A stretch of 64,000 nucleotides of DNA from Mesobaculum littorinae (GTDB lineage Bacteria; Pseudomonadota; Alphaproteobacteria; Rhodobacterales; Rhodobacteraceae), in assembly GCF_004011175.1 (NCBI RefSeq), contig NZ_RQXX01000004.1, forward strand, positions 186,001-250,000. Reading direction: 5' to 3'. The notes under the pieces were generated by a model. The model made no database searches. It worked only from the letters and a program-made list of their open reading frames with translations, and had not been told where the DNA came from. This document shows, piece after piece, positions 18,413 through 27,133 of this stretch. Within the stretch, counting starts at the first letter, position 1, and every line of letters begins with the position of its first letter. The translations under genes were made by a program, and so were the position numbers.

Positions 18413-19630
18413 TCAGGCCTCGCGCACCTGTCGCGCACTGCCGCGCATCGCGCCCAGGGCGATCCCGATGCCGATCGCCAGCATGATCACCGCGAAGAAC
18501 AGGAACGTGTTGCGCAGCCCCCATGCCGCGATGATCGGGGCCGAGGCGAAGGGCGACAGGAACTGGCCGCCGAAGATCGACGTCGTCGTCATCCCCGACG
18601 CCCGGCCGCGCAGTGCGTCGGGCACCCGACCCATGATGAAGGCGTTGAAGTTGGGAAAGATCGTGCCCATCCCGCCGCCCAACGTCAGCGTGCCCAGGAT
18701 GATGGTCGCGAAATTGCCCGCGACGCTCAGGATGCTGACCCCGACGCCCATGATCACGAAGCCCATCCCGAAGATGCCCGCCCCCGAAACGTGCCGCCGC
18801 AGGCGTCCGTACAGCATCGATCCCGGCACCGAGACCAGCGTCGCCGACGCCATCCCCAGCGCCGCCGCACTGGGCGAGGTGATGTCCATCGACGCCAGCA
18901 AAAACGGCAGCTGCGTCGGTACGAGGTAGAACACCACCATGAAGACGAAGCCCAGAAGGTAAACGGGCCCGACCCTCGCCCAGGGGAAGGGCGGCGTCTG
19001 CGCGACATCTCCGCCGGTCAGCGCCTCGGGCGTCTTGGCACGGGTGGGCCGGGTGTCGGCGGCGCGCAGGGCAAGGCCCGCGTAGACCGCGAAGGGTAGC
19101 GCGAGAAGGTAGATCAGGAAAGGCAGCCGCCAGCTCATCGAGGCCAGGAGCCCGCCCAGCATGATGAAGACGACGCCGCCGCCCGACATCGCCGCCGCCT
19201 GCAGGCCCATGAACTTCTGCCGCGCCTCGCCGTGCCAGAGATCACCGGCCAGCGTGATCGCCAGCGTCATCGTCCCCGCCACGCCGATCCCCAGGATCGC
19301 CCGCCCCACCAGCATCGCCGGCAGGGTTTCGACGAAAAGCCCGCTGACCCCGCCCAGTGCGTAGATCGCCATCCCGGCCATCAGGATGTGCAACCGGTCG
19401 TAGCGGTCCGCCAGCCAGCCGAAGCCCGAGGCGAAGAGGATCACGAAGAGCGACGGCAAGGTCACGATCAGCCCTGCAAGGAAGCGGATGTTGGGCACGT
19501 CGGCGAAGTGATCGTTCAGCCCCGGCAGACCCGGAGAGATCGTGGCGTTGGCCATCACCGTCAGACTCGACGCACCCAGAACGGCAATAGTGACGGGAAG
19601 ACCGGGGGGCGAGACCGGGCGATCGGACAT
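18413..19630 (-). CDS. MFS transporter
   Basis: A major-facilitator permease with 12 predicted membrane helices over 405 residues. The loop GWLADRYDRLHIL between helices 2 and 3 is the MFS signature, and MSGGGVVFIMLGGLLASMSWRLPFLIYL is the helix 5-6 region typical of drug/proton antiporters. The ATG at 19628-19630 is preferred over the one six bases upstream, because GAGG is seven bases away from it. It is divergent from a LysR gene, which is the likely regulator. The substrate is unknown. Confidence 0.85.
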   Translation of the reverse strand: MSDRPVSPPGLPVTIAVLGASSLTVMANATISPGLPGLNDHFADVPNIRFLAGLIVTLPSLFVILFASGFGWLADRYDRLHILMAGMAIYALGGVSGLFVETLPAMLVGRAILGIGVAGTMTLAITLAGDLWHGEARQKFMGLQAAAMSGGGVVFIMLGGLLASMSWRLPFLIYLLALPFAVYAGLALRAADTRPTRAKTPEALTGGDVAQTPPFPWARVGPVYLLGFVFMVVFYLVPTQLPFLLASMDITSPSAAALGMASATLVSVPGSMLYGRLRRHVSGAGIFGMGFVIMGVGVSILSVAGNFATIILGTLTLGGGMGTIFPNFNAFIMGRVPDALRGRASGMTTTSIFGGQFLSPFASAPIIAAWGLRNTFLFFAVIMLAIGIGIALGAMRGSARQVREA

Positions 19631-19748
19631 GGACATACCTCAAGAGATTCGGGCCCGCGACAGGGAGGGGGACGCGGGCGCTTGGCGCGAGACCTACGAT
19701 CATTCAATATCATGGACAAGATCGGCAAATCGCGGACGGGCGTGCAGG

Positions 19749-20654
19749 ATGGTGGATAATGAACTGAGCATCGGCGCGCTGCGCGTGTTCCGGCAGGTCG
19801 TGCGCTCGGGCGGGTTCGCAGCGGCGTCGCGGGTGCTCGACCTGCCCAAGTCCACCGTGTCCAAAAGGATCCGCGACCTTGAACTCAGCCTCGGGGTGCG
19901 GCTGATCGAACGCACGACGCGGCAGATGCGGATCACGCCCGAAGGCGCCATGCTGGCCGAACGGGCCGACCGCCTGCTGGCCGATGCCGATGCGCTGCGC
20001 CGCGCGGTGGGCCAGTCCGGCGCCGCAGCCGACGGGCACCTGCGCATCGCCTCGCCCGCCTTCTTCGGCCAGATCTTCCTTGGCCCCGTGGCGGCACGCT
20101 GCCACCGGCTCCACCCTGACCTGACGCTCGAATTCACCTTTCTCGACCGGTTGCCGGACCTGGTCGAAGAGGGGTTCGATGGCGCGATCACCGTAGGTCC
20201 GCTGCCCGACAGCGACCTGATGATGCGCCGGCTGCACACCGCCCGGGCGGTACCTGTCGCCGCGCCGGACCTGCCCGGCATCAACCGCGTGCGCGAGCCC
20301 GAGGACATGCGCCGGATCACCACCGTCACCTTCGGCCCGCGCCGCAACCGGCTGCACCTGGTGCGCGATGGCGACTGCCGTTCGGTGGACGTGACCGGGG
20401 CGCTGACCTTCGGCGCCATCCCGGCCTGTGCCAGCGCGATACTGGCGGGCGGCGGGGCGGGCATGCTGCCCGCCTTCCTCGCCGCGCCGCTGATCGCCGA
20501 GGGACGGCTGGTCCGGCTTCTGCCGGACTGGACCGGCGCCGAAGTGCCGTTTCACTTCGTCTATCCTTCGCCGCAATCCGCCACGGGGCGCCTGCGCGCC
20601 TTCCTCGACCTGCTGGTCGCGGAGATGCGCAATCTGGACCATGAAGAGCCTTGA
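19749..20654 (+). CDS. LysR-family regulator
   Basis: A 301-residue LysR protein: helix-turn-helix at about 10-67 (GGFAAASRVLDLPKSTVSKRIRDLE), then an effector domain of the CrgA-like branch. It is divergent from the MFS gene across 118 bases (19631-19748). An ATTCAATATCATGG stretch in that gap is the AT-rich part and may carry its binding site. It probably controls the transporter. CAGG is the only ribosome-like site near the ATG. Confidence 0.88.
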   Translation: MVDNELSIGALRVFRQVVRSGGFAAASRVLDLPKSTVSKRIRDLELSLGVRLIERTTRQMRITPEGAMLAERADRLLADADALRRAVGQSGAAADGHLRIASPAFFGQIFLGPVAARCHRLHPDLTLEFTFLDRLPDLVEEGFDGAITVGPLPDSDLMMRRLHTARAVPVAAPDLPGINRVREPEDMRRITTVTFGPRRNRLHLVRDGDCRSVDVTGALTFGAIPACASAILAGGGAGMLPAFLAAPLIAEGRLVRLLPDWTGAEVPFHFVYPSPQSATGRLRAFLDLLVAEMRNLDHEEP

Positions 20655-20667
20655 GCCACCGCGTTGG

Positions 20668-20696
20668 GCCCCCGCGTTTGTCCACCGAGCGGGGGC
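20668..20696. terminator. GC-rich hairpin between convergent genes
   Basis: GCCCCCGC (20668-20675) pairs with GCGGGGGC (20689-20696) across a 13-base loop, exactly between the LysR and GST stops. No T-run on either side, so it is only a possible bidirectional terminator. Confidence 0.4.
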
Positions 20697-20698
20697 AA

Positions 20699-21394
20699 TC
20701 AGTCGGTGGCGGGGATCGACTTGCCCTTCTGCACTGCGGGGCGGTCGTAGAACCGCGCGACATAGCCCGGCACGTTCGCCAGGTCGTCCCAGCCCACGGC
20801 CTCCTTCGCGCCATAGAAATCGAGCGCGTTGAGCCATGGCGCCAGCGCCACGTCGGCCAGCGAAAAGTCCCCGGCGATCCAGTCCTTGCCCTGCAGCTGG
20901 CCGTCGACGACCGCCAAGAGGCGCCTGGCCTCGTTCACGTACCGCTCGCGCGGGCGGGGATCGTCGATCTCGGCGCCCGCGAACTTGGTGAAATAGCCCA
21001 ACTGGCCGAACATCGGACCGATGCCGCCCATCTGGAACATGATCCACTGGATGATCTCGTATTTCCGCGCGCCGTCGCCCAGAAGCCGCCCGGTCTTTTC
21101 ACCCAGGTAAACCAGGATCGCGCCGGATTCGAACAGGCCCATGGGCGCCCCGCCCGGGCCATCGGGGTCGATCAGCGCCGGGATCTTGTTGTTGGGGTTC
21201 AGCGACAGGAACGCGTCGCTCTTCACGTCCTCGTCGGCAAGGGTGACGAGATGCGGCTCGTACTCCAGCCCCAGCTCTTCCAGCGCGATCGAGGCCTTGA
21301 CCCCGTTCGGCGTGGGATACGAGTAAAGCTGGATCTTCGAGGGGTCCTGCGGCGCCCAGCGCCGGGTGATCGGGAATGCGGACAGGTCGGCCAT
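20699..21394 (-). CDS. Glutathione S-transferase, nu-class-like
   Basis: A 231-residue GST: thioredoxin-fold N-terminal domain (about 20-105) and all-helical C-terminal domain. YPTPNGVKASIALEELGL, NPNNKIPALIDPDG and LFESGAILVYLGEKTG are the patterns of YfcG/YghU-type (nu-class) enzymes, which act as glutathione-dependent disulfide reductases. The TPNG segment takes the place of a catalytic Ser/Tyr. AAGGAG stands before the ATG. Confidence 0.88.
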   Translation of the reverse strand: MADLSAFPITRRWAPQDPSKIQLYSYPTPNGVKASIALEELGLEYEPHLVTLADEDVKSDAFLSLNPNNKIPALIDPDGPGGAPMGLFESGAILVYLGEKTGRLLGDGARKYEIIQWIMFQMGGIGPMFGQLGYFTKFAGAEIDDPRPRERYVNEARRLLAVVDGQLQGKDWIAGDFSLADVALAPWLNALDFYGAKEAVGWDDLANVPGYVARFYDRPAVQKGKSIPATD

Positions 21395-21534
21395 GACAGG
21401 CTCCTTGTTGTGATTGTCTCTCACCCGCGAAGCTAGAACGCGCCTGCACATGAAAAAGAGCGGCAGACCTACGCGCGTGTGCTAAGGGCCGCGCAAGCGT
21501 GCAGAGACCCCTGAGTGCTAAGGAGGACAGCAAC

Positions 21535-21975
21535 ATGTTTCAGGAATTCCGGGCGTTCATTTCCCGCGGCAACGTCATGGACATGGCAGTGGGCATCATC
21601 GTCGGCGCCGCCTTCACCGCGATCGTCAGCTCGATCGTCGCCGACCTGATCAACCCGGTGATCGGGCTGATCATCGGCGGCATCGACTTCTCGAACATGT
21701 TCTGGGTGATGTCGGGCGACGACACCTATGCCTCGCTGCAAGAGGCGCGCGATGCGGGCGCGGCGGTGTTTGCCTATGGCAGCTTCCTGATGGCCGTGCT
21801 CAATTTCCTGATCATCGCCGTCGTGGTGTTCCTGCTGGTCAAGGCCGTGAACCGCGTGAAGGACGCGACCGAGCGCAAGGCGCAGGAAGAGGCGACGCCC
21901 GCCGCCCCGGCGGGCCCCTCGGAAAAGGAGATCCTGATCGAGATCCGCGACGCCCTGCGCCAGCGGGCGCCCTGA
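21535..21975 (+). CDS. mscL: Large-conductance mechanosensitive channel
   Basis: A 146-residue channel subunit that opens under membrane tension on osmotic downshock. It has the N-terminal amphipathic helix [26 protein letters not shown] with the pore-lining first helix, a periplasmic loop (about 50-75), a second helix (about 78-103) and a charged cytoplasmic C-terminal helix. A clear AAGGAGG site precedes the ATG. Confidence 0.96.
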   Translation: MFQEFRAFISRGNVMDMAVGIIVGAAFTAIVSSIVADLINPVIGLIIGGIDFSNMFWVMSGDDTYASLQEARDAGAAVFAYGSFLMAVLNFLIIAVVVFLLVKAVNRVKDATERKAQEEATPAAPAGPSEKEILIEIRDALRQRAP

Positions 21976-21982
21976 CACCCCG

Positions 21983-22017
21983 CCCCTGCCGGACGACGAA
22001 GGGGCGTCTGGCAGGGG
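21983..22017. terminator. Long hairpin between mscL and the DUF6473 gene
   Basis: CCCCTGCC (21983-21990) pairs with GGCAGGGG (22010-22017), and an inner GACG/CGTC pair extends the stem. It sits between two convergent stops. There is no T-run; a terminator role is an inference. Confidence 0.5.
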
Positions 22018-22030
22018 GGCGACCGGCGCG

Positions 22031-22870
22031 TCAGCGACGGCGGTTGCGGCGGTCGCGGCGGTCCAGCACCTGCGCCAGTTCCGCGGCGATGCGGGAATGC
22101 AGCGCGGGCCCGGGCAGCTGGCGCGCTGCCGGCCAGTCATCCTCGGACGCGACCATCCCTCTCAGATCCTCGCTTTCCAGCGGCGCGGTCGTCACCTCGA
22201 CGATGTCGTCGATCCGACCGCGCAGGTCGCGCAGCTCGGCCGCCGAGACGTAGGGCGGATCGCCCGCCCCCATCCACTCGGCCGGGTCGTCAGGTACCCG
22301 GCTCGACAGCCACAAAAGCGTGACCGGCCGCGCGATGCGTGAGGTCAGCAGGTTCATCTGCGCCACCCACGTCTTGCGCATGTCGTTGCGCAAAATCGCG
22401 AACCGTTCCTCCGACACCGCCTCGAGCCGCATCAACATGTGGCGGACAAAGTGGAACTCGGTGAAATCAACCTCGGGATAGACCGCGCGCAACAGCGGGG
22501 TCTCCCCGATAAAGCGGTCGTTGCGGCGCGGATGCACCCGGTAGAACCGGTTCGACAGGGCCTGCGCCCCGGTAATCTGGATCACGCAGGACTGGGCGCT
22601 GCGGCACATCTCAAGCACCGCATCGCACCCCAGGTAGACGTCGGGCCCGGCATGCGGCAGCCCCAGGTTCACCACGCTGCGCCCCGTTTCGCCGCCCAGG
22701 ATCGCGGGATAGGGCTGCGGAACATAGCGACCGAAAGTCTCATCCCCGCCCAGAACCACGGTATAGGGGGCCTGCACCGCTGCGGGCGGCCCCCGGAAAT
22801 CCAGTGTTGATGCGCCGTATCGGCACGTCTTGTAGTCGAGATTCGCCTCGACCGGCATGACCCCTGTCAT
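22031..22870 (-). CDS. DUF6473 family protein
   Basis: About 279 residues from the ATG at 22868-22870; GTG at 22892-22894 is an upstream alternative and ATG at 22856-22858 a downstream one. The opening LDYKTCRYGASTLDFRGPP and TVVLGGDETFGRYVPQPYP match DUF6473 proteins of Rhodobacterales, which I recall as having an SGNH-like or sulfotransferase-neighbour character but no proven role. The C-terminus is very basic. It is convergent with mscL and divergent from the hydroxybutyryl-CoA dehydrogenase gene. Confidence 0.6.
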   Translation of the reverse strand: MTGVMPVEANLDYKTCRYGASTLDFRGPPAAVQAPYTVVLGGDETFGRYVPQPYPAILGGETGRSVVNLGLPHAGPDVYLGCDAVLEMCRSAQSCVIQITGAQALSNRFYRVHPRRNDRFIGETPLLRAVYPEVDFTEFHFVRHMLMRLEAVSEERFAILRNDMRKTWVAQMNLLTSRIARPVTLLWLSSRVPDDPAEWMGAGDPPYVSAAELRDLRGRIDDIVEVTTAPLESEDLRGMVASEDDWPAARQLPGPALHSRIAAELAQVLDRRDRRNRRR

Positions 22871-22980
22871 CGCCGCCCCCAATGTTACACTCACCCGGGA
22901 ATCAAGGTGCCATGCGGGTCTTTCTATCTGTCTAACGCCGCACGGGACGCGACAGACCGGGACACGGGACGGCTACCGTC

Positions 22981-23008
22981 TTGCGCCTGCGCGGGCACGG
23001 CGCATAAG
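22981..23008 (+). promoter_or_regulatory. Possible promoter of the 3-hydroxybutyryl-CoA dehydrogenase gene
   Basis: TTGCGC (22981-22986), 16 bases, CATAAG (23003-23008, four of six to the -10 consensus). Transcription would start near 23015, about 20 bases before the ATG. Confidence 0.4.
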
Positions 23009-23034
23009 GTCCGCCCCGAACACCGGAGGCGAAT

Positions 23035-23910
23035 ATGGCGATCAAGACGGTAGGCGTGATCGGAGCGGGGCAGATGGGCAACGGCATCGCCCATGTCTTC
23101 GCGTTGTCGGGATACGACGTTCTTCTGACCGACATCTCGCAGGAGGCGCTGACAGCGGCGCGGTCCACGATCGAGGGCAACCTTGCCCGGCAGGTCGGGC
23201 GTGAGAAGATCGCGCAGGCCGACGCCGACGCCGCGGTTGCGCGCATCCGCACCACGACCGAGATCGCCGATCTGGGCGCCAGCGACCTGGTGATCGAGGC
23301 CGCGACCGAGCGGGAGGAGGTGAAGGCGAAGATCTTCGAGACCCTCGTGCCGCACCTGAAACCGCAGGCGATCCTGACCTCGAACACCTCGTCGATCTCG
23401 ATCACCCGGCTGGCCAGCCGCACCGACCGGCCGGAAAAGTTCATGGGCTTCCACTTCATGAACCCCGTCCCGGTGATGAGCCTTGTCGAGCTGATCCGGG
23501 GCATCGCCACGGACGAAGAGACCTACGAGACGTGTCTCGAGGTGGTCGAGAAGATCGGCAAGACGGCGTCGGTGGCCGAGGATTTCCCCGCCTTCATCGT
23601 CAACCGCATCCTGGTGCCGATGATCAACGAGGCGGTCTATACCCTGCACGAGGGCGTGGGATCGGTGACGTCGATCGACAAGGCGATGAAGCTGGGCACG
23701 AACCAGCCGATGGGGCCGCTGGAACTGGCCGATTTCATCGGGCTAGACACCTGTCTCGCCATCATGAACGTGCTGCATGACGGGCTGGCGGACACCAAGT
23801 ACCGGCCCTGCCCGCTTTTGACGAAGTATGTCGAGGCCGGCTGGCTGGGCCGCAAATCCGGCCGCGGTTTCTACGATTACAGCGGCGAAACCCCCGTTCC
23901 CACGCGCTGA
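23035..23910 (+). CDS. 3-hydroxybutyryl-CoA dehydrogenase
   Basis: NAD(P)-dependent oxidation/reduction between acetoacetyl-CoA and 3-hydroxybutyryl-CoA, in butyrate, PHB or ethylmalonyl-CoA metabolism. The 291 residues have the Rossmann motif GVIGAGQMGNGIAHVF at the start, the catalytic histidine region GFHFMNPVPVMSLVELI and the dimerisation helix KLGTNQPMGPLELADFIGLD. GGAGG precedes the ATG. It is the short monofunctional type (hbd/paaH-like); which pathway it serves cannot be read from the neighbours. Confidence 0.93.
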   Translation: MAIKTVGVIGAGQMGNGIAHVFALSGYDVLLTDISQEALTAARSTIEGNLARQVGREKIAQADADAAVARIRTTTEIADLGASDLVIEAATEREEVKAKIFETLVPHLKPQAILTSNTSSISITRLASRTDRPEKFMGFHFMNPVPVMSLVELIRGIATDEETYETCLEVVEKIGKTASVAEDFPAFIVNRILVPMINEAVYTLHEGVGSVTSIDKAMKLGTNQPMGPLELADFIGLDTCLAIMNVLHDGLADTKYRPCPLLTKYVEAGWLGRKSGRGFYDYSGETPVPTR

Positions 23911-24023
23911 CCGCGACCCCGGTGTTGCCCGGCGAAACGTCCTGCCCACGGGGCAAGACGCGTGGAGAGGCGCGGGTGCGCCTTGGATCACGCGATCCGG
24001 TCGGAAAGGCGGGGCCGGCGCGG

Positions 24024-24935
24024 TCAGTCCCGGGCCAGTTCCAGCGTGCGTTCGCGCAGCCAGATCATGAAACCGCGGGGGTTGCCGGCCCAGCGGGCCA
24101 CCACCTCGGCCGGGATGGGATGACCCACCCGCGGCGTCTGCGGCCTGTTCAGCGCATGCACCACCTCGTGCAGCAAAAGCCCCTGACGCAACGTGGGCGA
24201 GATGCGGTTGGCGATCTGGTAGGCCCGCGAATTCTGCCCCGGGAAGCAGATCGGCACCACGGCGGCGCCCGACCGCTGGATCATCTTGGCGGTAAAGGGA
24301 TTCCACGCGGCCTCGACCGCCGGGCCCCAGGCCCGTTCGGACGTCGCGACCACGCCCGACGGGAACAGTACGATCACCCCGCCATCTTGCAGATGCGCCA
24401 TCGCGCTGCGCCGCATCTCGAGGTTCTGCTGCAGTGCGTCGGGTTCGTGGGCAAAGGGCACGGGGATCATGAAATCCTCGATCTCGCCCACCCCGGTCAG
24501 AAGCGACCGCGTCAGGATCTTGTAGTCCGTGCGCACCCGGCCCACGAGTTCGGCTAGGACCATGCCATCGACCAGGCCGTGGGGATGGTTGGCGCAGATC
24601 ACCACCGGCCCGCGGCGCGGAATCCGCGCGATCTCGTCTGCCGGGGTGCAAAGCTCGATCCCCATGACCGACAGCGCCTGCGCCCAGAAGGCCTGCCCCT
24701 GCGGCACGCCCATCGCCTCGAACCGCCGGATCAGGCGCAACAGGCGGATCTTGCCGCTGGCCAGTTCCATCGACTGGATCGCCAGGCGTTGCAGCGGATG
24801 CGGAAAGGTGCCGGAATAGGACAGGCGGCGGCGGTCGTAGGGCTGTTCGGCCAGGGTCGAGCCATCGCCCTGCCCGGTCAGCCGCTGGGGCTGCCGATGC
24901 ATCAGGATCGACCCGGGTTGCGCGCTGTCAGACAT
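24024..24935 (-). CDS. 1-acyl-glycerol-phosphate-type acyltransferase
   Basis: A roughly 303-residue acyltransferase. VVICANHPHGLVDGMVLAEL is an NHPxGxxDG form of the PlsC-superfamily acyl-acceptor motif, and IVLFPSGVVATSERAWGP is the later phosphate-binding block. Such proteins are annotated as lysophospholipid or ornithine-lipid acyltransferases; the acceptor is unknown. ATG at 24933-24935 is the likely start, though an ATG at 24953 is in frame. It is on the ptsH strand, 42 bases after the ptsH stop, and may be the last gene of that operon. Confidence 0.75.
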   Translation of the reverse strand: MSDSAQPGSILMHRQPQRLTGQGDGSTLAEQPYDRRRLSYSGTFPHPLQRLAIQSMELASGKIRLLRLIRRFEAMGVPQGQAFWAQALSVMGIELCTPADEIARIPRRGPVVICANHPHGLVDGMVLAELVGRVRTDYKILTRSLLTGVGEIEDFMIPVPFAHEPDALQQNLEMRRSAMAHLQDGGVIVLFPSGVVATSERAWGPAVEAAWNPFTAKMIQRSGAAVVPICFPGQNSRAYQIANRISPTLRQGLLLHEVVHALNRPQTPRVGHPIPAEVVARWAGNPRGFMIWLRERTLELARD

Positions 24936-24977
24936 GACCGGGATGCCCCCCATCGCTTTGCGCGGCCCCGAAGAAGC

Positions 24978-25253
24978 TCAGCAGTCTTCTCCGAAACGGT
25001 CGGCGACGAGAGCTTCCAGCGCATCGGCGAGACGCAGGGCCTCGGCACCGCTGGTTCGGACCTCGATAGTGGTTCCCTTGGATGCTGCCAACATCAAAAG
25101 CCCCATGATGCTGTCGCCCGAGGCCTGCAGGCCATCCTTGGACACCTCGGCACGGGCATCATGCGCCTCGACCACCTCGACAAGGCGGGCTGATGCGCGG
25201 GCGTGGAGACCCTTTTCGTTGACGATGCGCAGATTGCGCGTGACCTCTGTCAT
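24978..25253 (-). CDS. ptsH: Phosphocarrier protein HPr
   Basis: A 91-residue HPr. The phosphorylated histidine is H17 in NEKGLHARASARLV, and the regulatory serine is S48 in SGDSIMGLLMLAASKG, the target of the HPr kinase encoded upstream. GGGAGGGG precedes the ATG at 25251-25253. As in other alphaproteobacteria without a sugar PTS permease nearby, it probably works in regulatory signalling (PTS-Ntr type) with the EIIA upstream. Enzyme I is not in the window. Confidence 0.95.
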   Translation of the reverse strand: MTEVTRNLRIVNEKGLHARASARLVEVVEAHDARAEVSKDGLQASGDSIMGLLMLAASKGTTIEVRTSGAEALRLADALEALVADRFGEDC

Positions 25254-25272
25254 GTCCCCTCCCGGCTGGCCT

Positions 25273-25677
25273 TCATGGCACGAGCCGCCCGGGCGGGCCG
25301 TCGAAGGCATCGATGTACTTGCGCCCCGCCGCCAGCGACGACGCGACAGCCTCCTGCACGGGACGATGACGCGACTTGGCCAGCTTGATCAGCATCGGCA
25401 GGTTGGCCCCGTAGATGATCCGGCGGTTCGCCGGGTTGCAGGCCAGAAGCGACAGGTTGGCGGGCGAGCCACCGAACATGTCGGTGGCCACGACCACCCC
25501 GTCGCCGGTATCCACCGCGTCGGCGGCGGCACAGATTTCGGTCTGCTTGCGTGCACGGTCGTGGTCAGGCTCGATCGAGATCGCCCGGATGCCCGTCTGT
25601 CGTCCGACCACATGTTCGATCGCCGACAGGAATTCCGTCGCCAACCCCCCATGCGCGACGATGACGATCCCGATCAC
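25273..25677 (-). CDS. PTS EIIA of the mannose family
   Basis: A 134-residue EIIA-Man-type domain standing alone. The active-site histidine is H9 in [14 protein letters not shown], and [16 protein letters not shown] is the second conserved loop. The start is GTG, overlapping the rapZ stop by four bases (GTGA). No EIIB or EIIC follows, so a regulatory, not transport, role is likely; it may take phosphate from HPr. Confidence 0.92.
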   Translation of the reverse strand: MIGIVIVAHGGLATEFLSAIEHVVGRQTGIRAISIEPDHDRARKQTEICAAADAVDTGDGVVVATDMFGGSPANLSLLACNPANRRIIYGANLPMLIKLAKSRHRPVQEAVASSLAAGRKYIDAFDGPPGRLVP

Positions 25678-26639
25678 GGCCCGGTCCCCGATTGCGGCGC
25701 GGCGTCGGTGATGGCGCGCCGCTCCATTTCCCGATGCCGAGTTGACACTCGCCATCCTGCCTCTGCAAGCGCATTCGCCAGTCGTTCCGCAACGGCGACC
25801 GAGCGGTGTTGCCCCCCGGTGCAGCCGAAGGCGATGGCAAGGTGGGTCTTCCCCTCCTCGGCGTAGGCCGGCAGCAGCGTCAGGGTAAGATCGCGGATTC
25901 GTCCGAAGAAATCCTGAAAGCGCGCGTCGGCGGCGACGTGATCGGACACCCGGGGGTCGAGCCCCGTCAACGCCCGAAGTTCGCGCTGCCAGTAGGGGTT
26001 CTGCAGGAACCGCACGTCAAAGATCATGTCGGCGCCGCGCGGCAGTCCACGCTTGTAGGAAAACGAGTGCACCGACACCGTCAGCCCCGGACCGTCGCCG
26101 GTGGCGAACCAGCGGCCCAGTTCGGCCCGCAGCTCGTGCGGCGTCATCTCGGAGGTATCGATCATGATGTCGGCCCGCGCCCGCGCGGCGCGCAGCAGGT
26201 CGGTTTCACGCTCGATCCCCGTCTCGGGCGTTTCGGCGGGGGCGAGGGGATGGCGGCGGCGGGTCTCGGAATAGCGGCGCAGCAGCACGTCGGCGCGGGC
26301 ATCGAGGAACAGCATGTCGCTGTTCAGCCCCGGCAGGCCGGAGACGAGATCCATGACGTCGATCAGCGCCTCGGTCGAGAAGTCGCGGTTGCGCACGTCG
26401 AGGCCCAGCACCAGCGGCCGCCGCAGCGGGCCGGCCAGCAGGCGGGGCAAAAGGGTCAGCGGCAGGTTGTCGATCGCCTCGAAGCCAAGATCCTCGAAGG
26501 CGGCGATCGCGGTGCTGCGCCCTGCCCCCGAGGGGCCGGTGACCAGCACGAGCCGGCCGGACGCGACCGAGGTCCCGGACAGGGCGTCGGCGGCGGCGGG
26601 GCTTTCGGTATCAAAGACGGAGGTGGGGTCTGTCGTCAT
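25674..26639 (-). CDS. rapZ: RapZ/YvcJ-family nucleotide-binding protein
   Basis: A 321-residue P-loop protein. Walker A is GPSGAGRS (35-42), [12 protein letters not shown] is the typical second block, and the C-terminal domain carries [26 protein letters not shown] and [19 protein letters not shown], both diagnostic. In E. coli RapZ guides RNase E to the sRNA GlmZ; in alphaproteobacteria its partner is not settled. Start ATG overlaps the hprK stop by four bases, so it is coupled to HPr kinase. Confidence 0.93.
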   Translation of the reverse strand: MTTDPTSVFDTESPAAADALSGTSVASGRLVLVTGPSGAGRSTAIAAFEDLGFEAIDNLPLTLLPRLLAGPLRRPLVLGLDVRNRDFSTEALIDVMDLVSGLPGLNSDMLFLDARADVLLRRYSETRRRHPLAPAETPETGIERETDLLRAARARADIMIDTSEMTPHELRAELGRWFATGDGPGLTVSVHSFSYKRGLPRGADMIFDVRFLQNPYWQRELRALTGLDPRVSDHVAADARFQDFFGRIRDLTLTLLPAYAEEGKTHLAIAFGCTGGQHRSVAVAERLANALAEAGWRVSTRHREMERRAITDAAPQSGTGP

Positions 26640-27133
26640 TCGCGCGGTATCGATGTCCTTCGGGCGGGGCCCTCGGGATCGAAGGCGGGTTCGGCGCGGC
26701 CGTGACGCAGCATCGTCATCAGCGCCCACCCAAAATGAGGCCCTTCCACGCGTCGGCACAAGGGCACGTGAACTCCCAATAGCTCACAGTTGCGTTCCGG
26801 CGGCAGTCGGTCGCCCTCGGGGTGGGCCATGTCGACGACCAGGGCCACCGGCGCGGGGGCGGCGGGGCTGCGCAAGAGGCCGATGAACCGCGCCTCGATC
26901 AGGCCGTCGAGGTTCGGCGCGGGCGCGGCGATCAGGACCGCCCCCGCCCCTGCGCCTTCCCGGCGCAGCACGGTGCGGTCGTCCGAGACAAGCGTCGCGC
27001 CAAGGGCCAGAAGCTGCAATGCCAGCGCCGATTTGCCCGCGCCCGAAGGCCCGAGGATCAGCAGCCCCCGCCCGTCGACCGCCACGGCGCTGGCGTGCAG
27101 GATCGCGGTATCGCCATCCTCTGCCGTGCTCAC
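26636..27133 (-). CDS. hprK: HPr kinase/phosphorylase, short alphaproteobacterial form
   Basis: ATP-dependent kinase (and phosphorylase) of the serine of HPr. At 165 residues only the C-terminal catalytic domain is present, as is usual for alphaproteobacteria; the N-terminal domain of Firmicute enzymes is missing. Walker A GPSGAGKS is at 28-35, preceded by [15 protein letters not shown]. The start is GTG and overlaps the chvG stop by four bases. Its substrate, HPr S48, is encoded two genes downstream. Confidence 0.9.
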   Translation of the reverse strand: MSTAEDGDTAILHASAVAVDGRGLLILGPSGAGKSALALQLLALGATLVSDDRTVLRREGAGAGAVLIAAPAPNLDGLIEARFIGLLRSPAAPAPVALVVDMAHPEGDRLPPERNCELLGVHVPLCRRVEGPHFGWALMTMLRHGRAEPAFDPEGPARRTSIPRE